This document shows positions 9,195 to 16,568 of a stretch of 64,000 nucleotides of DNA, in pieces. Each line of letters starts with the position of its first letter. The first letter of the stretch is position 1. The stretch is from Synechococcus sp. WH 7803 (GTDB lineage: Bacteria > Cyanobacteriota > Cyanobacteriia > PCC-6307 > Cyanobiaceae), in assembly GCA_000063505.1 (NCBI GenBank), contig CT971583.1, positions 713,918 through 777,917 on the forward strand, in the 5' to 3' direction. A program made the position numbers and the translations under genes. Under the pieces are notes generated by a model. The model was not told where the DNA came from, ran no database searches, and saw nothing but the letters and a program-made list of their open reading frames with translations.

Positions 9195-9440
9195 ATGGAG
9201 ACGCTTCTGAACGCCATTCCCCAGGAGACTCTCCTCGTGATCGGTGCCTACGGTGCCCTCGGAGCGGCGTATCTCGTGGTGATCCCGCTGTTTCTTTATT
9301 TCTGGATGAACCGTCGCTGGACGGTGATGGGAAAACTGGAGCGGCTGGGAATCTATGGACTGGTGTTTCTGTTCTTCCCCGGGTTGATTCTGTTCGCGCC
9401 GTTCCTGAATTTGCGGATGAGCGGTCAAGGAGACGTTTGA
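9195..9440 (+). CDS. ndhL: NAD(P)H-quinone oxidoreductase subunit L (NdhL)
   Basis: The 81-residue protein has two membrane helices ([20 protein letters not shown] and [15 protein letters not shown]) separated by the basic [14 protein letters not shown] loop, as in NdhL, a small membrane subunit specific to cyanobacterial and chloroplast NDH-1. The complex performs cyclic electron flow and respiration in thylakoids and supports inorganic-carbon uptake. ATG 9195 is chosen over GTG 9189. The DUF3007 gene starts one base after its stop and trpA follows, an order seen in other cyanobacteria. Confidence 0.92.
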   Translation: METLLNAIPQETLLVIGAYGALGAAYLVVIPLFLYFWMNRRWTVMGKLERLGIYGLVFLFFPGLILFAPFLNLRMSGQGDV

Positions 9441-9441
9441 T

Positions 9442-9798
9442 TTGACGCGAGCAGGAGTTTTGTCGCTGGGCGCCGCCCTGCTTGTGGCTGGAGCCCTCGG
9501 CTACGCGGGCTTTCAGGCCTTGGGCTTGAAGGGATTTTCCGCTGGAATTGCCGCCGAAGCCCTTTTGGTGCTCGTGGTGGTTGTGTGGACAAGCAGCTAT
9601 CTCTTCCGGGTGATCACCGGTCGGATGACCTACATGCAGCAACGGCGCAACTACAGAGCGGAGTACGACGCTCTCACCGATCAGCAGTTGCAGGCGCGTT
9701 TCGATGCCATGAGTCCAGAAGAACAAGCGGCTTTATTGGCTTCAGTCTCTGGTGAGAAGCCTGAGGAATCCCAGGACAAGGTTTCTTCCGACTCGTAG
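9442..9798 (+). CDS. DUF3007-like membrane protein
   Basis: The frame starts at TTG 9442, one base after the ndhL stop, and gives 118 residues. Two N-terminal hydrophobic helices (residues about 3-25 and 33-55) are followed by a [27 protein letters not shown] segment. That arrangement is typical of a conserved cyanobacterial family located next to ndhL. The C-terminal tail is charged and probably disordered. Tight spacing implies co-transcription with ndhL and trpA, but the function is unknown. Confidence 0.8.
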   Translation: MTRAGVLSLGAALLVAGALGYAGFQALGLKGFSAGIAAEALLVLVVVVWTSSYLFRVITGRMTYMQQRRNYRAEYDALTDQQLQARFDAMSPEEQAALLASVSGEKPEESQDKVSSDS

Positions 9799-9829
9799 GC
9801 TCGCTGCCGTCACATTGTCAGATTCTGCG

Positions 9830-10633
9830 ATGCAGCCTTCGTCACGAATCGCCGAGGTCTTCGCCCAGACCGCTCGTGAGCAGCGCCTCGCACTGATGCC
9901 TTTCATCGTGGCTGGCGATCCGAATCTGGAAACAACAGCCGATATCTTGCTCAGCCTTCAGTCCAATGGTGCTGATGTGGTTGAACTGGGAATTCCTTAC
10001 AGCGATCCACTGGCGGATGGTCCGGTGATCCAATCCGCTGCCTATCGAGCATTGGCTCAGAACACCACGCCGTCGAATGTGCTCACCATGCTGCGTGGTC
10101 TGCGCGATCGTCTGACCATGCCAGTTGTGCTGTTCACTTACAGCAATCCTCTGCTGAACCGTGGTGCAGAAGCATTCTTCGCTGAGGCTGCAGATGCAGG
10201 CGTGGCTGGATTGGTGGTGCCCGATCTTCCCTTGGAGGAGGCGGAACGTTTGTCTCCACTCGCTGCTGAGCAGGGCCTGGATCTTGTGCTGCTTGTGGCC
10301 CCCACCACTCCAGGCGATCGTCGGCGCAGGATCGCAACATCCAGCCGTGGATTTACTTATCTGGTCAGTGTTACAGGCGTGACCGGTGAACGTGCTTCTC
10401 TTCAGGATCGCGTAGCAGAGCTGGTGCTTTCGCTAAAGGGATTGGAGGCTGGACCTGTTGCGGTTGGCTTTGGAATTTCTGGGGCTGATCAGGTGCGTCA
10501 GGTGCGTGAGTGGGGAGCTGATGGCGCCATCATTGGCAGTGCCCTCGTTAAAAGAATCGCCGCTGCACAACCAGGTTGTGCAGCGGCGGAAGCAGGTGAA
10601 TTTTGCCGGGAGCTGCGCAAGGCAGCCGGCTGA
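9830..10633 (+). CDS. trpA: Tryptophan synthase alpha chain
   Basis: The 267-residue TIM-barrel enzyme cleaves indole-3-glycerol phosphate to indole and glyceraldehyde 3-phosphate, handing indole to TrpB. The catalytic Glu and Asp are present in [19 protein letters not shown]. The phosphate-binding [13 protein letters not shown] and [15 protein letters not shown] segments are also present. ATG 9830 gives the normal start [11 protein letters not shown]. The frame extends upstream into the DUF3007 gene, but that part is not conserved-looking. The last 25 codons contain a strong inverted repeat that doubles as a terminator for the opposite gene. Confidence 0.96.
   Translation: MQPSSRIAEVFAQTAREQRLALMPFIVAGDPNLETTADILLSLQSNGADVVELGIPYSDPLADGPVIQSAAYRALAQNTTPSNVLTMLRGLRDRLTMPVVLFTYSNPLLNRGAEAFFAEAADAGVAGLVVPDLPLEEAERLSPLAAEQGLDLVLLVAPTTPGDRRRRIATSSRGFTYLVSVTGVTGERASLQDRVAELVLSLKGLEAGPVAVGFGISGADQVRQVREWGADGAIIGSALVKRIAAAQPGCAAAEAGEFCRELRKAAG
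10558..10588 (-). terminator. Intrinsic terminator of cyAbrB gene, inside trpA coding sequence
   Basis: A perfect inverted repeat has 15-base arms at 10558-10572 and 10574-10588 separated by one base. On the reverse strand, downstream of the cyAbrB stop, it is followed by a U-rich run (ATTCTTTTAACG), the structure of a rho-independent terminator. On the forward strand there is no T-run. The hairpin lies entirely within codons for the trpA C-terminus ([10 protein letters not shown] region). Confidence 0.8.
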
Positions 10634-10636
10634 TCA

Positions 10637-11008
10637 TCACTCTTCGTCTTCGTCGGTGCCGCCGACGGGGACGAGGCGAATCTGCTTGCGGCCAAGCTTA
10701 ATTTCGAACTCATCACCAGGCTTGAGATCGAGCATGGCTGTGTAGGCCTTACCGATCAACAGATTGCCGTTGCCTTGAACGGTGGCGACGTAGGAAAGCT
10801 TGCGACCGCCTTTGCCGATTCCGCCAACGCCAGTAGCACCGAGATTCACTCCCTTGGCTTCGAGCAGTGCTTCATAGAAGGCGGTGAAGTTGAGGCGCTC
10901 CCCACCATCCTTCTTGTTGGACACATAACCGCAGGCACGGACGAGATCAGACTTGCTGACATCACCCAGCTCTTTCACTTTGTTCAGCAGGTCAGCACCT
11001 GTAAGCAT
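10637..11008 (-). CDS. cyAbrB-family transcriptional regulator
   Basis: This 123-residue protein has the cyanobacterial AbrB (cyAbrB) form: an N-terminal helical region (LTGADLLNKVKELGDVSKSD) and a C-terminal AbrB-like beta domain (LLIGKAYTAMLDLKPGDEFEIKLGRKQIRL). cyAbrB proteins are global DNA-binding regulators of nitrogen, carbon and photosynthesis genes in cyanobacteria, usually present as two paralogues. ATG 11008 matches the canonical start; ATG 11023 would add five residues. It converges on trpA with only three bases between stops and appears to use a terminator inside that gene. Confidence 0.9.
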   Translation of the reverse strand: MLTGADLLNKVKELGDVSKSDLVRACGYVSNKKDGGERLNFTAFYEALLEAKGVNLGATGVGGIGKGGRKLSYVATVQGNGNLLIGKAYTAMLDLKPGDEFEIKLGRKQIRLVPVGGTDEDEE

Positions 11009-11102
11009 GGTCGTTGAAAACATCTACTCATTGAACATAGCGCTTGATGTGCAGCATGTGCCATCCTTTCCCTTGGATTTGTACCAACTGAGCAAGCAAC
11101 CT

Positions 11103-11372
11103 ATGGCGCGTTTCGTTCTTTGGGGTTTGTACTGCGAAGATGCTCTTCAGAAAAGAGTGCCGTTTCGTGATGAGCATCTAGCTCGTCTTCAAAGTCTCAA
11201 GGACGAGGGCACCTTGATCACCTTGGGTCCAACGGAGGCCAGCACTCACGTGTTCGGGGTGTTCGAATCCGAGAGTGAATCAGCTGTTCGTGCGCTGCTC
11301 GAAGCCGACGTCTATTGGCGGGAGGGTATCTGGACGCGTTTGGATGTTTATCCCTGGATCCAGGCGTTTTGA
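11103..11372 (+). CDS. YciI-like protein
   Basis: The 89-residue protein resembles the YciI family, small ferredoxin-fold dimers with a conserved His/Asp pair. Supporting stretches are RFVLWGLYCEDALQKRVPFRDEHLARLQSL, with RDEHLA in the conserved position, and LLEADVYWREGIW near the C-terminus. The family has uncertain enzymatic function. ATG 11103 is the best start because upstream sequence in the same frame is not protein-like. The 3' end overlaps the convergent cytochrome gene by 25 bases. Confidence 0.85.
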   Translation: MARFVLWGLYCEDALQKRVPFRDEHLARLQSLKDEGTLITLGPTEASTHVFGVFESESESAVRALLEADVYWREGIWTRLDVYPWIQAF

Positions 11373-11689
11373 GCCTGAAGCCATACCCAATCGCCAACAA
11401 CCTGCTCGTTTCCCTCGCCGAGGGCATCGCCATAACCACTCATCTGGCCGATTCCCTCCTTGGCGATCGCTGCAATCGCTTCTGGATTGTCCAGGCCTCG
11501 TTTGGAAAGATCCTTCAATTTCAGTGAACGGCCGCGGCGAATGATGTTCCCGCCGTTGGGGTGACAACCAGCACAGTGAAGATCAAACAGCTGGGCGCCA
11601 TCGCTCGAGAGGGCGCCGACGCTTTCGACGGGCAAGGCGAGCGCGATGATCAGACCAGCCACAATCAACAGTGCTCGCATTGGCGACAA
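11348..11689 (-). CDS. Small c-type cytochrome (cytochrome c6-like)
   Basis: A signal peptide (MRALLIVAGLIIALALPVES) is followed by a mature domain with one heme motif, CAGCH, in LFDLHCAGCHPNGGNII. A Met in GIGQMSGYGD could be the axial ligand. At 113 residues it is the size of class I cytochromes such as c6 and its c6B/c6C relatives. It differs from the canonical PetJ at 21627-21989 in lacking the AMPAY segment. It should be a lumenal or periplasmic electron carrier, but its partner is unknown. Start is at 11689 or 11680. Confidence 0.85.
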   Translation of the reverse strand: MSPMRALLIVAGLIIALALPVESVGALSSDGAQLFDLHCAGCHPNGGNIIRRGRSLKLKDLSKRGLDNPEAIAAIAKEGIGQMSGYGDALGEGNEQVVGDWVWLQAQNAWIQG

Positions 11690-11703
11690 CCCTTCAAGGG
11701 TTC

Positions 11704-11949
11704 TCAGTCTGCCTTTGAGGCCGTGTCATTCATCTGGTGAGACCGTTGATAGCGGAGCACCAGATCCTCAGGGGAGCGGTAGCTCTGAGGAAGTGAACGA
11801 TGCAGCCGTTGGAGATAGTCCCAGCAAATCGTGCGCTGAATGGCCGTCATGGATCGCCCTTCAGAAACAAGGCGACGCAGCGCTTGGCAATAGCTTGAAA
11901 ATCCTGCTTCCAGATCACCAATCGTGAGCGTGCGACTTGAGGCGGTCAT
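11704..11949 (-). CDS. Conserved-looking small protein, 81 aa
   Basis: The 81-residue protein is helix-rich (SSYCQALRRLVSEGRSMTAI, then WDYLQRLHRSLP) and lacks membrane or signal segments. It resembles small proteins found only in picocyanobacteria (possibly the DUF3136 group, an uncertain assignment). It lies just upstream of the cytochrome gene on the same strand with a 14-base gap and may be co-transcribed. No function is proposed. Confidence 0.6.
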   Translation of the reverse strand: MTASSRTLTIGDLEAGFSSYCQALRRLVSEGRSMTAIQRTICWDYLQRLHRSLPQSYRSPEDLVLRYQRSHQMNDTASKAD

Positions 11950-12034
11950 GACCGGATCTGTCAGGTTCCCCTGACTTTCGTGGCGTCATGGCCATTTCGT
12001 CTGTTGCCAGGATCACGAGATTGCTACGGATGTC

Positions 12035-12601
12035 ATGGCAGAAGAGGATCTGCAGCGGTTTCTGGAGAAGGTGAAGGCGCTCAATGCTCTCGTTGCACGT
12101 CTCGAGAGCGATCCTGCTTCGCGCCAGCAGTTCGCTGCTTGCTCGGACCACAACGCCGTGGTGGCGCTGGCCTCAGCGTGGGGATTTGAGATCGGACGGC
12201 GTTGGGGTGAAGCGTCGCTCACTGGGCCATCGCCCTCAACGGCGACGTCGAATCTTCTGGCGGACGCCGAGACTCTTCCTGGTGAGGAGCAGGAGGACGT
12301 TCTCTGCAGCGGCGCTGATTGGAGGTTGGTGGTCATCCGCTCCAATGCTGCGAGCACTCCCGCTGGCTTCTGGTACGACCAGAGTGAAAACGAATGGCTG
12401 ACGTTGCTGAAGGGAAGCGCTCTTCTGCGTCTGGCAGATCCTGACCAGTTGGTGGATCTCAGTGTTGGCGATCAGTTGCTGCTTCCGGCTGGTCGTCGTC
12501 ATCGGGTGGAGCGCACTGATCCCCATCCAGGTACAACCTGGCTTGCTCTGTACTGGACTGATGCTTGCGCGCCGAATCACCAGGCTGCATTGAACGTTTG
12601 A
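12035..12601 (+). CDS. Nif11-cupin fusion protein
   Basis: The 188-residue protein appears to join two unrelated domains. Residues 1-60 form a Nif11-type helical domain (EDLQRFLEKVKALNALVARLESDPASRQQF, then VVALASAWGFEIG). After a linker (about 60-95), residues 95-180 form a cupin-like barrel (GFWYDQSENEWLTLLKGSALL, then DLSVGDQLLLPAGRRHRVERT). The cupin metal-binding residues Glu and His are partly present. This pairing of a leader-like domain with a cupin is unusual. The 3' part is antisense to the PsiE-like gene over 143 bases. Confidence 0.75.
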   Translation: MAEEDLQRFLEKVKALNALVARLESDPASRQQFAACSDHNAVVALASAWGFEIGRRWGEASLTGPSPSTATSNLLADAETLPGEEQEDVLCSGADWRLVVIRSNAASTPAGFWYDQSENEWLTLLKGSALLRLADPDQLVDLSVGDQLLLPAGRRHRVERTDPHPGTTWLALYWTDACAPNHQAALNV

Positions 12602-13019
12602 CCAGCCAGTAAGCGCCTGCAAGAGCGATTGAGGAAATTCCTAGACCGATCAGCAGCTGGGGTTTGTTTTCCGATCCCGCTGGCAGCACGATCACTTTGC
12701 GGGCGACGGCGGTTAAGGCTGTCACGAGAACCAGTTCGATTTGAACCACGTGACGCCGCAGGTAACTGGTGATGTTCTGCAGCACCTCCAAAGCGATCAG
12801 AACAGTGAGCAGATCTCCCAGAACTCGGATCAGTCCGTCGCCGAGCCAGTACGCGTCCTGATCGGTGTTAATCAGGGCGAGTGTGACTTTGACAGTGAGT
12901 TGAACCAGGGCTGCAACGATGACCACTGCTGTGATCACGGTGAGAAGCATGGCGACTTGTTTTTCGCCCTGATCAACCCACTGCAGAAAACTGCGGCGCC
13001 GGCGACGAAACTCAGGCAT
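12459..13019 (-). CDS. PsiE-like membrane protein
   Basis: The 186-residue protein starts with a basic segment (MPEFRRRRRSFLQWVDQGEK) and then has four hydrophobic helices, the pattern of the phosphate-starvation-inducible PsiE family of unknown function. The ATG at 13019 begins this conserved part; longer frames upstream are not protein-like. The last ~45 residues (a charged tail with PPDDDDQPEAATD) lie antisense to the Nif11-cupin gene. They may be a recent extension after loss of an earlier stop. Confidence 0.8.
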   Translation of the reverse strand: MPEFRRRRRSFLQWVDQGEKQVAMLLTVITAVVIVAALVQLTVKVTLALINTDQDAYWLGDGLIRVLGDLLTVLIALEVLQNITSYLRRHVVQIELVLVTALTAVARKVIVLPAGSENKPQLLIGLGISSIALAGAYWLVKRSMQPGDSARKHQSSTEQARLYLDGDQCAPPDDDDQPEAATDRQH

Positions 13020-13024
13020 GCGCT

Positions 13025-13279
13025 TCAGTTGCTGCTGAAGGGGTTGTAGTAAGGCTTCGCCGGGGTATCGCCGGGTGGGTTCTCGATCTTGGTGTTGCAG
13101 GTGATCGATCCGTCTGCATTTTCCAGGCAGTCGGTGGGAACAACGGTGCTCTCTGGACCTGTGCGGCTGTTCGGACCCAGAAGCCAGACCTCCGATTGAG
13201 CCAGAGCGGCTTGAGGGAGCGTGGCGCAAAGGGCTGTTAGCAAACTGATGCCGGCTAGCTGTCGGGGCAGGAAGGGCAT
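13025..13279 (-). CDS. Secreted small protein with signal peptide
   Basis: The 84-residue product starts with a clear signal peptide (FLPRQLAGISLLTALCATLP, cleavage likely after ALA). The mature part of about 55 residues has two Cys (DCLENADGSITC) that could form a disulfide. It lies 5 bases upstream of the PsiE-like gene on the same strand, so the two may be co-expressed. I do not recognise a named family. Confidence 0.7.
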   Translation of the reverse strand: MPFLPRQLAGISLLTALCATLPQAALAQSEVWLLGPNSRTGPESTVVPTDCLENADGSITCNTKIENPPGDTPAKPYYNPFSSN

Positions 13280-13320
13280 CGTCCTCAATTCATCTCACTC
13301 CACTTTGCCCGGGATTGCCC

Positions 13321-13665
13321 TCAGCTGGCGCGGTCATCGCGGATTTCCTGCAGGAGGAGGTCGAGCTGACCGAATGGATCGGCAGCGTCGCTGGCTGCGT
13401 TCACCGTGTCGCCAAAGGAGTCCGAAGGCTGTCCGTCAGCCCACTCCGCTTCGATGGCGCAGAGGCGGGCCGCAACGCTCGGCATGCCACCAAGGCTGTA
13501 AGCACGCTGAAGCACCTCGAGCAGGGCAGGCATGCGTGTGGACGAGGCCCGGAGGCTGCGCCGCAGATCGGCCTGCGTGCGCCCTTGGCTTTTGAGCCAG
13601 TCCTTGAGCAGTGATCCGAGGTCGTCTTCCAGCTCTTGAGACCAGGGCGTCATGGAGTTGCTCAT
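13321..13665 (-). CDS. Conserved-looking cytoplasmic protein, 114 aa
   Basis: ATG 13665 overlaps the stop of the upstream DUF1232 gene by 4 bases (ATGA), supporting this start and translational coupling. The protein is mostly helical (LEDDLGSLLKDWLKSQGRTQADLRRSL, divided in two helices) with an acidic C-terminus (DPFGQLDLLLQEIRDDRAS). No membrane helix, metal motif or known domain is visible. It may act with the DUF1232 protein, but this is only inferred from coupling. Confidence 0.65.
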   Translation of the reverse strand: MSNSMTPWSQELEDDLGSLLKDWLKSQGRTQADLRRSLRASSTRMPALLEVLQRAYSLGGMPSVAARLCAIEAEWADGQPSDSFGDTVNAASDAADPFGQLDLLLQEIRDDRAS

Positions 13666-14009
13666 GGAAACCACCGCTCCAGTCTGCGTTGAGCTCGCTG
13701 CCTGATTTCAGGGGTGATGTGATTCCTGCACAGCCCGAGCAAGGCGGTAAGTGCCACTAGGTCGTCGCTGAAGCCAGCCACTGGCAGAAGGTCGGGGATG
13801 AGATCAATCGGAACGAACAAGTAAGTGAGCGCAGCCAGAACAGTGACCCTGGCCTGATGGGGTGTGCTCGGCTCCAGCACCATTTCCAACGCTTCCAGCG
13901 CGGGGCGGGCGACGAACCGGCCGCTCCTCTTGAGCAGGTTGCGCAGCAGTCCCGCATCCACCGTGACGTCACCGGTGTTTGCTTCGGCGCGAGGGTGAGC
14001 GGATGCCAA
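13662..14009 (-). CDS. YkvA-like DUF1232 protein
   Basis: The C-terminal half (about residues 55-115) contains the DUF1232 signature: ALTYLFVPIDLIPDLLPVAGFSDDL followed by a helix with RQRAQRRLERWF. YkvA-type proteins are small membrane-associated proteins of unknown function. The only long start in frame is TTG 14009; a later GTG in VTVDAG is possible. It is coupled to the next gene by an ATGA overlap. Confidence 0.8.
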   Translation of the reverse strand: MASAHPRAEANTGDVTVDAGLLRNLLKRSGRFVARPALEALEMVLEPSTPHQARVTVLAALTYLFVPIDLIPDLLPVAGFSDDLVALTALLGLCRNHITPEIRQRAQRRLERWFP

Positions 14010-14103
14010 TGACAGTTCTCAGATGACAGGGAACCCCACCCTCCATCAAATCTCCTGTCCTGTGAAGGGGAGAGATCCGATGCGTTGAGGGGCGGGGACC
14101 CGC

Positions 14104-15030
14104 TCAAACGCTCAGCTCGACCAGCCCATGCTGAATGCCCGTTTTACGGAGCTTGCGCAGTGCGCGCTGCACGACTTGGCGGCAGTATTCGCGACTGCAG
14201 TTCATCTGACGGGCCACCTCGGCCAATGTTCTCCACTCGTTGCTGCCATCAAGGCCGAAGCGCAGCATGACGACGGTGCGTTCCTTGGGGGTGAGATTGG
14301 ATTTATCGAGCAGCTTCCAGGCTGATGCTGTGCGCTCGGCAATCTCAGCCCGTTCCATGGGTGGTACCTCTTCACTGGGCAGCACATCCACCAGTTCCGA
14401 GGGGTCGGATTTTGACTTCACCACCCCTTGCAGGCTCACGGTGACGCTGCGCAGTTCACATCCCAGAAGATCTTCAACTTCGCTGATGGGAAGATTCAGA
14501 TCGTCGGCAAGTTGCTCCGTGCTTGGTGATAAACCATTCCGTTGCATCAGACGGGCTTTGGAGGCACGAAGTTTTGTTAGTTTTTCATTCACATTGACGG
14601 GAATGCGAATGGTGCGGCTTTGGGTGGACAGCGCTCGATTGAGGCCCTGCCGAATCCACCAATAGGCATAGTTGGAAAAACGATGTCCCCGGGTTGGATC
14701 GTATTTCTCAACGGCTCGGGTCAGTCCGAGTGTGCCTTCCTGGATCAGGTCGAGAAGGTCGAGGCCTTTGCCCTGGTAGCGCTTGGCGAGATTCACAACC
14801 AGCCTGAGGTTGGCTGTGATCATTTGATTCTTGGCCTTTTCACCGCGTTTGATCGTGCGCTTCTCGTCATCGCTGTACTCGCAGGCCGGGCCGCTGCCGC
14901 CCGCGAGATGGCAGCGTTCGGTCAGGCTCACCATGGCCTGAACTTTCCGACCCATCGTTAATTCCTGCTCAGGCGTGAGTAACTGGTGTCTGCCGATTTC
15001 GCCCAGAAATGCACTCAGGGAGCTCACCAT
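14104..15030 (-). CDS. Group-2 (RpoD-like) RNA polymerase sigma factor
   Basis: The 308-residue protein has sigma-70 regions in order. Region 1.2 is FLGEIGRHQLLTPEQEL and region 2 has NLRLVVNLAKRYQGKGLDLL, then DLIQEGTLGLTRAVEKYDPT and FSNYAYWWIRQGLNRAL. Region 3 and region 4 follow, with a helix-turn-helix, TLAEVARQMNCSREYCRQV. The absence of the long N-terminal extension of the housekeeping factor and the well-kept region 2.4 place it in the non-essential group 2 (type 2) class that cyanobacteria use for stress and light responses. Which SigB/C/D/E-type it is cannot be decided here. Confidence 0.92.
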   Translation of the reverse strand: MVSSLSAFLGEIGRHQLLTPEQELTMGRKVQAMVSLTERCHLAGGSGPACEYSDDEKRTIKRGEKAKNQMITANLRLVVNLAKRYQGKGLDLLDLIQEGTLGLTRAVEKYDPTRGHRFSNYAYWWIRQGLNRALSTQSRTIRIPVNVNEKLTKLRASKARLMQRNGLSPSTEQLADDLNLPISEVEDLLGCELRSVTVSLQGVVKSKSDPSELVDVLPSEEVPPMERAEIAERTASAWKLLDKSNLTPKERTVVMLRFGLDGSNEWRTLAEVARQMNCSREYCRQVVQRALRKLRKTGIQHGLVELSV

Positions 15031-15277
15031 TTTGTTTGCTCTGTTTCTTTGAACCTAGGGCGAATGTCTTTTTCTCTGGCCCGTGTAATAAAGAGTGCGG
15101 AATTCATACTTTGGACACAATTTTGAATTTGTACGGATTCCTTTTTTTGTTCATCTTTTCAATCGTTTTTCTTCGCTTTTTGCCAGTCTGAGTTTTTTGC
15201 CTGGTTCAGGCTTTGGCATTACAGCCGCTGGTGCGGTTCTGCCGCTACCCTCGCTTGCGCCGACCGACGTCGAACCC
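15031..15277. other. Divergent intergenic region, T-rich
   Basis: This 247-base gap separates the reverse sigma-factor gene from the forward DUF2214 gene. It is markedly T-rich at about 15110-15195, unlike the flanking coding sequence, and should hold both promoters. Frames that read through it into the DUF2214 gene are not convincing protein. I see no tRNA, hairpin terminator or repeat in it. Confidence 0.5.
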
Positions 15278-15769
15278 ATGCCATTGGCCACCGTGCTCAC
15301 CCCCGAGATCGCCAAGAGTGCGGGAGTGGCCTACATCCACTACGTGAGCTTCATGTTCTGCTTCGCGGCCCTCGTTGTGGAGCGCAGGCTTCTCCGTCCG
15401 GATCCTGACCGGCGTGCGGCAACGGCCATGGTGATCACCGACATCATTTATGGCATCGCCGCTCTGGCGCTGTTGGTGAGTGGCATCTTCCGGGTTCTCT
15501 ATTACGGCCAGGGAAGCGAGTTCTATACCCAGAACCCACTGTTCTGGTGGAAGGTGGGTCTCTACCTGAGTGTGGGGGCTCTCTCCCTCTACCCCACCAT
15601 CACCTACATCCTCTGGGCCATTCCCCTGCGCAAGGGTGAGCTCCCCAAGGTGAGTGAGGCTCTCGCCACGCGCCTCGGATGGATCATCAATGTGGAATTG
15701 GTGGGCTTCTCGCTCGTTCCCCTCCTCGCCACGCTCATGGCTCGAGGGGTTGGTCTGCCCAGTGCCTGA
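15278..15769 (+). CDS. DUF2214-like membrane protein
   Basis: From ATG 15278 the product is 163 residues with four hydrophobic segments. It carries the pattern of the DUF2214 family: an N-terminal AYIHYVSFMFCFAALVVERRLL with a conserved His, a GIFRVLYYGQGSEFY loop, and NPLFWWKVGLYLSVGALSLY. Family members are found in cyanobacteria and proteobacteria, with unknown function; the conserved His residues suggest a metal or heme role, which is inference. The longer upstream frame starts inside T-rich intergenic DNA. Confidence 0.75.
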   Translation: MPLATVLTPEIAKSAGVAYIHYVSFMFCFAALVVERRLLRPDPDRRAATAMVITDIIYGIAALALLVSGIFRVLYYGQGSEFYTQNPLFWWKVGLYLSVGALSLYPTITYILWAIPLRKGELPKVSEALATRLGWIINVELVGFSLVPLLATLMARGVGLPSA

Positions 15770-15781
15770 CCCAGGCGATCG

Positions 15782-16438
15782 ATGAGCCTTGACCTGTGCC
15801 CTCCAGTTCAGGCGGAGCGGGTTCTGGACGGGGAGGCGCTGCAAAGCAACCCTGCTGTTGCGGCGCCCGGATATGGCAGCAAGCTGGCCCGATCGCGCTA
15901 TGGAGCCCCCTCGTTGCCGCAATGGTGTGTGTGGGTTGAGCCGGCTGCGGGGATGGAGGCGGATCGCTGGGAGCGACGTTGGCTGCTGGGTATGGATGCG
16001 GCTCTAGCTAGCTGGGCCAAGCTTCTGCCGATTGTTCGCGTTGAGGATCCGCAACGTGCCCATGTGCGCGTTGAGCGGCGGCGCCCTCCGCTGCGTCAGC
16101 TGCCTGGGGGATGGCGCGCCAGCAACGGACGCAGTTTGTTGCAGGTGCTGGAGGTGACCCGCGCAGGTCGCACGCTGCTCGAGCCCCGGGTCACCGTGCT
16201 GGTGTCGCCGGGGCTGCGTGCATCGTCGCTGAGGGCGACGGCGCTGCATGAGCTTGGGCATGCGTTTGGGCTCTGGGGCCATAGCGATAATCCCGCTGAT
16301 GCCATGGCGCCCGTGCAGGGGGCGTCTCCGGTGCTTGAGCCATCTGCGGATGATCGCCTCACCTTGGAGTGGATCCGCCGCCAGCCGACTGGTTTTGGGC
16401 AGCCACTGCCGCCCGAGCCTCCCGTCGACGACGCGTAG
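15782..16438 (+). CDS. Small metzincin-like zinc protease
   Basis: The 218-residue protein carries a full extended zinc motif, HELGHAFGLWGHSD (HExxHxxGxxH), near residues 155-170, with a downstream DAMAPV Met-turn. This matches metzincins such as the M10/matrixin group. No signal peptide is seen at the N-terminus (MSLDLCPPVQAERV), which is odd for a class that is usually secreted. It starts 12 bases after the DUF2214 gene. A peptidase role is well supported by the motif, but the substrate is unknown. Confidence 0.8.
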   Translation: MSLDLCPPVQAERVLDGEALQSNPAVAAPGYGSKLARSRYGAPSLPQWCVWVEPAAGMEADRWERRWLLGMDAALASWAKLLPIVRVEDPQRAHVRVERRRPPLRQLPGGWRASNGRSLLQVLEVTRAGRTLLEPRVTVLVSPGLRASSLRATALHELGHAFGLWGHSDNPADAMAPVQGASPVLEPSADDRLTLEWIRRQPTGFGQPLPPEPPVDDA

Positions 16439-16568
16439 GCGTTTCGTTTTCGTCGCGCTTGCGTAACGTTACCGTGTCATTTGCCAGGGAGCTGGCGGCT
16501 CCTGGGGTGGGGTGCCGTCAGGCTCGAAACTCGGCAAGCTGGCAGCAGTGAATCCTCTTTCTTTGCTT

